Below, piece after piece: positions 25,501-31,204 of a DNA stretch of 31,204 nt. Below the pieces are notes generated by a model, which had not been told where the DNA came from, made no database searches, and worked only from the letters and a program-made list of their open reading frames with translations. Both the position numbers and the translations under genes were made by a program. Source of the stretch: Bacteroidales bacterium UBA4788 (GTDB taxonomy: Bacteria; Bacteroidota; Bacteroidia; Bacteroidales; VadinHA17). Position 1 is the stretch's first letter. Every line of letters starts with the position of its first letter. The stretch covers positions 467-31,670 of the forward strand of contig DHGW01000093.1 in the NCBI GenBank assembly GCA_002402965.1, given 5' to 3'.

Positions 25501-25546
25501 GTCCGGGGAATGGATTGGGTTTGATAATTATATTCCTGTCAGGCAT
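22538..25546 (-). CDS. nSTAND1 NTPase with TM segment and C-terminal beta-propeller (WD40-like)
   Basis: The 1002-residue protein begins with the nSTAND1 signature PNPFPGLRAFRPDEGHLFFG (10-29). Walker A GASGSGKSS (51-59) and Walker B VVIVIDQFEEIF (142-153) follow, with the DQFEEIF hallmark, TLRSEYVSEC (191-200), KPGQLPVLQH (255-264) and LTHESIIKLW (385-394). A single strong TM (about 492-513) follows an RRSR stretch, then a Glu/Ala/Gln-rich coiled coil (about 520-610), then WD40-like blades (about 650-960: NEWDLRT, IDIWNTT, IRLWTM). The end carries NLTEQEWTAFVG...YEPTCPNREC. STAND NTPases are signal-triggered switches; this one would place the NTPase inside and the propeller outside the inner membrane. 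No effector domain is visible. It starts 11 bp after the HEAT-like membrane protein, so the two are probably co-expressed. Confidence 0.87.
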   Translation of the reverse strand: MPDRNIIIKPNPFPGLRAFRPDEGHLFFGRMESTLKVVSRLKENRFVAVLGASGSGKSSLVMSGVVPALIRENSEGKKSWSYLVFRPALNPIDHLANELSALSAGAGFAQLTELSVAASLHNRAEGLNDVINRIRKNLRQQVVIVIDQFEEIFRFSPAATRGTPGDDATDFIDLIVNAVQKPDQGLFIILTLRSEYVSECARFDSLTNLMNSSSYLLPQISHDLMGSVIEEPVKLSGGTIDRSLVKLIISDLEDKPGQLPVLQHMMMRMWNHWSRLGDMSRPISISDYEAVGQLRGAISQHAGQALESLDENHRYVCSRLFRSITTRTDDGRELRKPERISTIAAQTGCAEHEIIGVAEVFRAPEYSFLTPSKEVPLNGESILDLTHESIIKLWGTLRRWMDEEEASVKLYRQLAASAEQYQEGNGRLWTAPDLLLALRWRHENNPTLAWAEKIDPAFERAMLFLKNSEEEYIIQEEYDRKSGTETVRRSRLIAGLLGLLAFLTLIALGAVYSLRNRAEKQKSIAIQMKDEAVALSDRLSDSLQVLAIAARASARQEGDEATMLAEIVQQAERRARIAEAGVKQLDSQRAAALEKASEVNRYRMLSQAKALAVRSLNHTGNKDLQILLAWQAWLFNERHGGLKEDPDVFAGLYDICTRYGNRFCTRFTPDGAQFTAMAEGAEGEIFTADTKGRILSWQADQPARGFNLIWSGNKLIRSIAVSPDSSWLACGTENSEILLIPIDDDSIGYQLQDSSGTITALLFRDNDLLYSASSAGVVNEWDLRTRMSNRVLNDGSGIASLELSGDNLVLAALTSDGRMLCCQSGSAGQPAPLQTGDRVITAHRFIPGEERLATGDNTGIIDIWNTTTGQQEYSAEGHGSAVTCIAFDKTDGQMLTADVSGEIRLWTMTNLAQPPVVFTDGEKDVLQLAFSDGGDAFLSATRNDVVRRPAHIRCMTDGLCDKVTRNLTEQEWTAFVGQDIEYEPTCPNRECRIRVREIRGAR

Positions 25547-25557
25547 AGTTTACGTGT

Positions 25558-27906
25558 TTATGCTATGGTCAACCCCCCTTGATTGTCCATATAATTAACA
25601 AAGATATCAGTGAATTCCGAATAGTAAAAGACAAAGGCGGCAATATCTCTTACTGCCAGGGAATAGAGTCCTGTCTTACCATTTTCTGATGGGACAATCC
25701 ACGAGATCACACCCGGAAGTGCCGAGGCGTCATAAGACTCCGTGTAGCTCATTCCCGAAGCCAGTAAAATCATCTTGTCCTCGGGAATATTGTTAAAGCA
25801 CAGGCTAAGGAATCTTGTCTTTTCAAAGATCATTTCCGTCTGAGGTATGGTACCACTTATCACTGACGCTATGCGGCTCCTTGCAGGCTCCTGCAACCGT
25901 GCTTCTGTCTCCCTGTGCCATCCCGCATTGATTGCCCGGATGGCTCTTGCGCTCTCCTCCTGCAGGATCTGGCTGTTGCTGAAGAGGTATGATACAGTCT
26001 GTTCCCTGTCCAGCCCCTTTCCCTCCGTAGCTGCCCTATGAAGAGCGCATGCTTTTGTCCATGTCCCGGTAATATTCTGCTCTGATGCCAGGAGGAAAGA
26101 TGAGAGAGACCTGCCCTTGAAACTCCGGACGGGATAGTAGAGAGATAGTTCTGCCAGCCTGTCACTGTCAGTGTTGTTGCCCAGCAGGGCTCTGAGTGGC
26201 CTCCTTAACGGGTCTTCAATCACAGCGTCAATCGCTTCGGCAGAGACACCCGCCAGATAGGGGTCTTCGGTTCCGGTGCGTGGCATAATGACCCCGGCTG
26301 CGGTATTGCCCGCCAGCAGGGAGATGAGGCAGAAAAGGAAATTTGTGCACAGGCGCCTCTCATTTGCCAGTGCTCCGGACAGAAGGAAGCTCCTGGTCTT
26401 GCCCGCCTCCATCTGCATGGCAATAAGCCTTGCAACGGTATGGAGGGTCTCACTGACAGTCTCTTCAATCCTCTGCCTGTTTTTGCCCTGGGGCTTCCAT
26501 CCTCTTTCGCAAAGGCTGCACGCAGCCTTCAGGCGGACACCGGTATTACCTTTGGCGACGAAGCTGCTGAGCCATGGCAGAGCTTCAGTGAGAGGCATTG
26601 CGTCAAGCAGCTTCATGATGATACTGTTCTCCCTTTCGCTGTTTCCTTGCTTTATTGCCGTTCCGATAATGTCTCCGTAAACCTCCGGACCAAACTGTCT
26701 GAGTGTATAATAGGCTTCGCGGGCCGTATCCGGACTGCTAAGCGCTTTCATTACCTCAATCCTCAGACCGGTCATCTCGTACTTTCCTGCAGCCATCAGG
26801 CCGGTTCTCCTTATATCCGGGTTTGGGTCACTGAGAAGTTTGATGATATCCTGTTCCTGAGGTATGTTCCTGTTAAGCATGATGCCCCTGGCCGTTGCAG
26901 TACGCTCCGGTATGCCCGGGAGACGCAGGAGGTCGATGTTTCTGACAGGATCTGAATAGTACTTCTCCACCACAGTTACTCCGGCAGCTGCCTCCTGCCT
27001 CACCTTCTCGCTGAAACGGGGTCCGGCAGCGATGACCTTCATTGCCGGTATCAGCGCCGGATCAAATGTCCTGGCAGCGATGGCGATCAGCTCTGCAGCA
27101 TAGGTGTCACCGGCATGGTTCTGCAGGTACTCAAACTTGCCTCCTATGAGTTCCATGTATTGATCCGCCACCTGCATCACGCTTCTGAATCCTTCAGCTC
27201 TTGCTGGAAGGTCCGGCGGCACGGGATCCTTACCTCCCTGAGCCGATGGCCCTGCCAATCTGATCGCAAGCCGGTACCTGAAGTCAGCCACTATTGCTAT
27301 ATCCAGAACCATCATCAATATCGCAGCCAGAGGCAAAAAATAAACAGTCACTGACACCCTTAATCCCGTCAGGCGCATTGCAGCCACCAGTATCACTGCC
27401 AGGACAGCTGAGCTTATAATGGTACTGTACCATGGGTCACTTTCATAATCCTTTCTTTTAGCAATGCCTTTCACGGCTGTGAGTGAGAGCACCGAGCACA
27501 TGGCAGGAAGTGTAACCACTGCCATGGATGAGAGATAATATGCTGCGCCAAATGAGGTGAAGAGGTCAGAGAGAAGAAGCAGAGATTCTCTTCCGGTGAG
27601 GTCATAGTAGATGTATATGACGGCCGCCGGCGCCGTAAAGGACAGTAGCGCCAGGGGTGCCAGCAGCAGCTTCCCTGGCAGCCTCAGGTTTCTGAGAACC
27701 GGAACATAGAACCGGTTCCTGATCATCAAACCTGATCCTGTGACAATGCCAAGGAGTATAAAACTATATAACAAAGGGGTTGAGCGAAACAGAGAAAGGT
27801 CAGTCAAAGCAGCAACCATGACGGCATTTATGATCGTCATCAACACCAGCGCTGACCGGAAGATCCACCTGGGACCGGTTCTTATTGCAGTAAAGGATTT
27901 TGACAT
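25558..27906 (-). CDS. Six-TM protein with HEAT-like helical repeat region
   Basis: The 782-residue protein has six predicted TM helices (about 16-36, 44-61, 79-101, 118-143, 161-178, 184-206) followed by a long, mainly helical soluble region to the C-terminus. A HEAT-type repeat is clear at about 351-373 (DIIKLLSDPNPDIRRTGLMAAG) and weaker units follow (LPWLSSFVAKGNTGVRLKAA and others). The C-terminal part (about 690-782) looks like a small alpha/beta domain. I do not recognise a named family; the layout recalls HEAT-fused transporter-like proteins of Bacteroidota but has only half their TM segments. It is followed after 11 bp by the nSTAND1 gene and preceded by aroK with a 53-bp gap. A structural or signalling partner of the NTPase is inferred from context only. 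Confidence 0.7.
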   Translation of the reverse strand: MSKSFTAIRTGPRWIFRSALVLMTIINAVMVAALTDLSLFRSTPLLYSFILLGIVTGSGLMIRNRFYVPVLRNLRLPGKLLLAPLALLSFTAPAAVIYIYYDLTGRESLLLLSDLFTSFGAAYYLSSMAVVTLPAMCSVLSLTAVKGIAKRKDYESDPWYSTIISSAVLAVILVAAMRLTGLRVSVTVYFLPLAAILMMVLDIAIVADFRYRLAIRLAGPSAQGGKDPVPPDLPARAEGFRSVMQVADQYMELIGGKFEYLQNHAGDTYAAELIAIAARTFDPALIPAMKVIAAGPRFSEKVRQEAAAGVTVVEKYYSDPVRNIDLLRLPGIPERTATARGIMLNRNIPQEQDIIKLLSDPNPDIRRTGLMAAGKYEMTGLRIEVMKALSSPDTAREAYYTLRQFGPEVYGDIIGTAIKQGNSERENSIIMKLLDAMPLTEALPWLSSFVAKGNTGVRLKAACSLCERGWKPQGKNRQRIEETVSETLHTVARLIAMQMEAGKTRSFLLSGALANERRLCTNFLFCLISLLAGNTAAGVIMPRTGTEDPYLAGVSAEAIDAVIEDPLRRPLRALLGNNTDSDRLAELSLYYPVRSFKGRSLSSFLLASEQNITGTWTKACALHRAATEGKGLDREQTVSYLFSNSQILQEESARAIRAINAGWHRETEARLQEPARSRIASVISGTIPQTEMIFEKTRFLSLCFNNIPEDKMILLASGMSYTESYDASALPGVISWIVPSENGKTGLYSLAVRDIAAFVFYYSEFTDIFVNYMDNQGGLTIA

Positions 27907-27929
27907 ATCCCGGGTTAGGTACTGACTTA

Positions 27930-27944
27930 CTTATCCAAGATAAG
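27930..27944. other. Small inverted repeat upstream of the HEAT/nSTAND1 pair
   Basis: CTTATC-CAA-GATAAG is a perfect 6-bp inverted repeat in the 53-bp gap between aroK and the HEAT-like gene. There is no T-run, so it is not an obvious terminator. It could be an operator for the two-gene unit or a chance palindrome; no consensus -7 element is seen in the gap. Confidence 0.3.
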
Positions 27945-27959
27945 CAATAATATCTGAAT

Positions 27960-28487
27960 CTACAAGTAGGCTCCTTTCGACCTGACAGTCTCTGCAATCA
28001 TTGCTGTCATCTCCTCTTCGTCTGTATTTCCGGCGTCTATGATGAGATCAGCCTGTTCATACCAGGGACTCCTGTTCCGAAGCAGTTTACTGACTCTTTT
28101 ACCAAGTTCCTCCGGCTCCGCTCCCGTAAGGAGAGGTCTTTCGTTCCTTGAGCGCTTCAGGCGTGACACGAGAGCCTCCTCAGACAGTCTGAGATAGACG
28201 GTCACCCCGGTCGACTTCATCACATCCGTGTTTTCTGCAGAGCAGGGTGTTCCTCCGCCGCAGGCAACCACTGTCCGGCTACCGCACGAAACCTCGCTGA
28301 GGACTACCGATTCAGCCTTGCGGAAATACTCTTCTCCTTTGCTGGCAAAAATCTCAGGAACGGTCATACGCTCCTTTTCCTCGACAAGCCTGTCAATATC
28401 CTCAAATTTCCATCGAAGGAGAGCAGCGACCTTCCTGCCGGCAGAGCTTTTGCCGCTACCCATAAAACCGATCAGGTAGATATTCAC
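27960..28487 (-). CDS. aroK: Shikimate kinase
   Basis: The 175-residue P-loop kinase phosphorylates shikimate at the 3-OH in the chorismate pathway (cytoplasm). Walker A GFMGSGKSS (7-15), substrate-binding EDIDRLVEE (D30, D32), the GEEYFRKAE Arg motif, VACGGGTPC with the Gly-rich shikimate-binding loop and the lid RNERPLL are all visible. Length is normal. It lies 6 bp after parC, so it is probably co-transcribed with the topoisomerase genes. Confidence 0.94.
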   Translation of the reverse strand: MNIYLIGFMGSGKSSAGRKVAALLRWKFEDIDRLVEEKERMTVPEIFASKGEEYFRKAESVVLSEVSCGSRTVVACGGGTPCSAENTDVMKSTGVTVYLRLSEEALVSRLKRSRNERPLLTGAEPEELGKRVSKLLRNRSPWYEQADLIIDAGNTDEEEMTAMIAETVRSKGAYL

Positions 28488-28493
28488 GACGGT

Positions 28494-31139
28494 TTAAAGG
28501 TCTAGTTTCATCTGGGCGGGATCATCCGGGACAGGCCCATGTGAAGGCGCATCCGTCTCGTCGCCGCGTTCCTCGTCCGGCAATGAAGGAGCTGCCTCAC
28601 TCCGGACCACGGGTTCCAGTTCACGTATATCTGATACGCTGTAGTTTGAGAGCCGTCTGCCCTTGGCACGGAAGCTCTTTACTCCGATAAACTCAGCCAC
28701 CTCGATTATCTCCAGCTTCCTGCCCTCGTTTTTCCCGCCAAATTTTATCTCAAGACGAGGATACTCCACCTCGGTGAGGCTCACCAGCTTCGATCCCTCA
28801 CTGTCAGAGATGAAGCATTGCAGCCGTTCCGTCTCCTCAAAGGAGAACCGTTTGACATAGTAGAATCCCTGCTCCTGATCCCAGTATACTGCTGAAAAGA
28901 TCTTCGACTCCCCGTACTTCTCCAGAAGAAGCAGATCATCCTCGAAATGGAGCGACAGGTCAGTACCGGAAGTCCGGTACCATCCGCCCCTGGTGACGAC
29001 GAGAAGCATCTCCTCCGAGGCGAACTCTCCGAGGAATTTTCCCCTGCCGTCAGCGTTCAGCCTCATCACAGCCTCATCAAACCAGAGCTTGCGGCCTCCC
29101 AACGTGGAGAGACCCTTCTCCTTGAGGGTGATTTTATGAACCGGGTTCTTCGTAAGGATATTCCCCATTGAACCACGTCCTTTGATTGCCAGCTCGCCGA
29201 AATCAAAATCAAAGGTCAGCTTTTTCAGCCTGGCTTTGGGTTTATGGTATACCCTGATCACTTCGGCCTCGCCGTTGGGATTGGCACTTAGATACAGGAT
29301 CCTGGTGCCGGCCGTACTCCTCCCGAGGTTGTATTCCTTGTCGCGCGTAAGGCCGGTAAGAGCACATCGCTTGACATAATACGGACCGTCACGGCCGTCC
29401 TGGTAGGCGATATTGTAGATGGTGCGGGAGTCATTCCTGAGGAAGATCTGGATGTGGATGACATCCTTTCCCACGAACTGCTTCTCGGAAACCTTTGTGA
29501 TCAGATAGGTACCGTCCTTCCTGATCACGATAATGTCATCGATGTCAGAACAGTCACATACATATTCATCTTTCTTCAGACCGGTGCCGATGAAGCCCTC
29601 CTGGCGGTTCACATAGAGCTTGGCGTTTGTGGCTACCACCTTGGACGCCTCAATGATCTCAAAGCTTCGTATCTCCGTACGGCGCTCCTTATTTTTCCCG
29701 TACTTCTTCTTAATCTGACGATAGTAATTGATGGTGTAGGGTACGATGTTGGCCAGGTGGTTTGCGACCTCCTCCAGTTCACCCTCGATGCCTCTGATGT
29801 GCTCATCAGCCCGGGAAGAGTCATACTTCGAGATCCGCTTGATCTTGATCTCGGTAAGTTTGATTATGTCATCACGGGTTATCTCCCGCCTGAACAGTTT
29901 ATTGTACGGTTTCAGACCCTTGTCGATGGCAATTATCACCGCTTCCCAGGTCTCAGCCTCCTCGATGTCACGGTAGATCCGCTTTTCAATGAAGAGCTTT
30001 TCAAGTGATGAGAAGTGCCATTCTTCCTCAAGCTCAGCCTTGCGGATCTCAAGCTCTCCCGTGAGGAGCTTCACCGTCTGGTCAGCCGAGTGCCTCAGTA
30101 TGTCACTTACACCTATGAACGCGGGTTTGTTTTCTCCGGTGATGACGCAGGCATTGGGTGAGATGGAGAGCTCACAGTCAGTGAAGGCATAGAGCGCATC
30201 AATTGTCTTGTCAGGCGAGACACCGCTCTGCAGCTGTATCACTATCTCAACGCCGCCGGCAGTGTTGTCATCTATCTTTTTGATCTTGATCTTGCCCCGG
30301 TCATTGGCCTTCACTACTGACTCGATGAGCGATGAGGTGGTACGTCCGAAAGGAATCTCGGTGATAACCAAACCCTTTTTGTCCACCTTCTCTATCCTGG
30401 CCCTGACCTTTACCACTCCTCCCCTGGCGCCATCATTGTATTTTGAAACATCGATCATCCCTCCTGTCGGGAAATCAGGATAGAGCTCGAAAGGTTTGCC
30501 CTGAAGGTAGCTGATGGATGCGTCTGCCAGTTCGTTGAAGTTATGAGGAAGTATCTTCGATGAGAGACCCACGGCAATCCCTTCCACTCCCATTGCGAGG
30601 AGCAGCGGGAACTTCACCGGGAGGGTCACGGGTTCCCTGTTACGCCCGTCATATGAGTTCATCCACTCGGTGGTCTTGCTGTTGAAGGTCACCTCAAGGG
30701 CGAACTTCGAGAGTCTGGCCTCTATGTATCTCGGCGCTGCTGCACCGTCACCAGTGAGTATGTTTCCCCAGTTACCCTGCGACTCAACCAGCAATTCTTT
30801 CTGACCGAGCTGCACCAGAGCGTCACCTATGGAAGCGTCACCGTGAGGATGGAACTGCATCGTGTGACCGATTATATTGGCCACCTTGTTGAAGCGTCCG
30901 TCATCCATACGTTTCATGGAATAGAGAATCCTGCGCTGCACCGGCTTCAGCCCGTCTGAAATATGGGGAACGGCACGCTCAAGGATCACATATGAGGCAT
31001 AATCAAGGAACCAGTCCTGGTACATGCCTGACAACGCCGTGACAGTGTGCAGGGCTTCAGGCATATAACTGGTTTTGGTTTCTTCCTTCTCCCCACCCTC
31101 TTCGTCGGGGATCAGTTCAAAAGGATCACTCTCTTTCAT
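28494..31139 (-). CDS. parC: DNA topoisomerase IV subunit A
   Basis: The protein of about 881 residues is the type IIA topoisomerase breakage-reunion subunit, which with ParE decatenates daughter chromosomes. It shows YASYVILERAVPHISDGLKP (about 47-66), PVQRRILYSM, the HPHGDASIGDALVQ quinolone-region helix (97-110) and the catalytic Tyr138 in AAAPRYIEARL. A winged-helix/tower region and a C-terminal beta-propeller-like domain (from about 500) follow, ending in an acidic Pro-rich tail. A TTG at 31151 extends the frame, but ATG 31139 is preferred. The ParC identity rather than GyrA rests on the Bacteroidota-type HPHGDASIGD sequence and the ParE-like tail upstream. Followed by aroK. Confidence 0.92.
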   Translation of the reverse strand: MKESDPFELIPDEEGGEKEETKTSYMPEALHTVTALSGMYQDWFLDYASYVILERAVPHISDGLKPVQRRILYSMKRMDDGRFNKVANIIGHTMQFHPHGDASIGDALVQLGQKELLVESQGNWGNILTGDGAAAPRYIEARLSKFALEVTFNSKTTEWMNSYDGRNREPVTLPVKFPLLLAMGVEGIAVGLSSKILPHNFNELADASISYLQGKPFELYPDFPTGGMIDVSKYNDGARGGVVKVRARIEKVDKKGLVITEIPFGRTTSSLIESVVKANDRGKIKIKKIDDNTAGGVEIVIQLQSGVSPDKTIDALYAFTDCELSISPNACVITGENKPAFIGVSDILRHSADQTVKLLTGELEIRKAELEEEWHFSSLEKLFIEKRIYRDIEEAETWEAVIIAIDKGLKPYNKLFRREITRDDIIKLTEIKIKRISKYDSSRADEHIRGIEGELEEVANHLANIVPYTINYYRQIKKKYGKNKERRTEIRSFEIIEASKVVATNAKLYVNRQEGFIGTGLKKDEYVCDCSDIDDIIVIRKDGTYLITKVSEKQFVGKDVIHIQIFLRNDSRTIYNIAYQDGRDGPYYVKRCALTGLTRDKEYNLGRSTAGTRILYLSANPNGEAEVIRVYHKPKARLKKLTFDFDFGELAIKGRGSMGNILTKNPVHKITLKEKGLSTLGGRKLWFDEAVMRLNADGRGKFLGEFASEEMLLVVTRGGWYRTSGTDLSLHFEDDLLLLEKYGESKIFSAVYWDQEQGFYYVKRFSFEETERLQCFISDSEGSKLVSLTEVEYPRLEIKFGGKNEGRKLEIIEVAEFIGVKSFRAKGRRLSNYSVSDIRELEPVVRSEAAPSLPDEERGDETDAPSHGPVPDDPAQMKLDL

Positions 31140-31158
31140 AATCTGATGCAACCTTCAC

Positions 31159-31204
31159 TCACGCCTGGGCAGTCTCGGGAATTTCTTCCTCAACCCGCAG
31201 GTTG
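31159..31204 (-). CDS. parE: C-terminal end of an upstream gene, probably topoisomerase IV subunit B (partial)
   Basis: Fourteen codons and a TGA are visible on the minus strand, encoding NLRVEEEIPETAQA. The start of this tail resembles the C-terminus of Bacteroidota ParE proteins, and the gene lies 19 bp upstream of parC where parE is usual. Too little is visible for a firm call. Confidence 0.5.
   Translation of the reverse strand, partial: NLRVEEEIPETAQA

Noticed and set aside
31036..31110. Quinolone-resistance changes in ParC
   Set aside because: The HPHGDASIGD sequence matches my recollection of the normal Bacteroidota ParC form, so no resistance change can be claimed.
1..31204. CRISPR array, prophage or complete insertion sequence
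   Set aside because: No regularly spaced repeats, transposase, integrase or phage structural genes were found.

Overview
The window looks like chromosomal DNA of an anaerobic-type Bacteroidota, most likely order Bacteroidales. The evidence is the 16S rRNA 5' end, a set of promoters of the Bacteroidota type (TTG, about 19 nt, TAnnTTTG), the absence of strong Shine-Dalgarno sequences, Bacteroidota-type gene neighbourhoods (coaX - outer membrane protein - TPR - lptC - CNNM/GldE), and Bacteroidota-style ParC and nSTAND1 proteins. I cannot place it to genus from sequence alone.

Region 1 (1-1197): the 5' quarter of a 16S rRNA gene leaves the window on the left (minus strand). It is driven by two tandem promoters, each preceded by phased A-tracts. 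A possible small structured RNA (about 973-1080, plus strand) lies behind it.

Region 2 (1198-4870): a decaying gene patch. It holds one intact gene (a YgcG/TPM-domain protein) and four genes whose reading frames are broken close to their 5' ends: a COG3762-like partner of YgcG, a DUF1287 hydrolase-like protein, a zinc-ribbon protein and a two-TM membrane protein. The remaining frames are still open. The patch ends in a free-standing tRNA-Ile(GAT)/tRNA-Ala(TGC) operon with its own promoter and a clear terminator. These two tRNAs normally lie inside the 16S-23S spacer.

Region 3 (5131-7811, plus): GT2 polyprenol-phosphate mannosyltransferase, dihydroorotase and an unassigned lipoprotein, probably one operon. 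It converges on lysC.

Region 4 (7823-18945): aspartate kinase (minus) and fructose-1,6-bisphosphatase (plus) diverge from a short intergenic region with an excellent lysC promoter. A compact plus-strand operon then runs mfd - coaX - outer membrane beta-barrel - TPR protein - lptC - small membrane protein - CNNM/CorC-type protein, joining DNA repair, CoA synthesis and cell-envelope assembly.

Region 5 (18954-31204, minus): an M20 dipeptidase, a DUF3109 protein and gpmI; then a two-gene unit of a six-TM HEAT-like repeat protein and a membrane-spanning nSTAND1 NTPase with a C-terminal beta-propeller; then aroK, parC and the last codons of a probable parE. The HEAT/nSTAND1 pair sits between housekeeping genes and is the best candidate for an uncharacterised signalling or defence-like system here. 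No CRISPR array, complete insertion sequence or prophage was seen.
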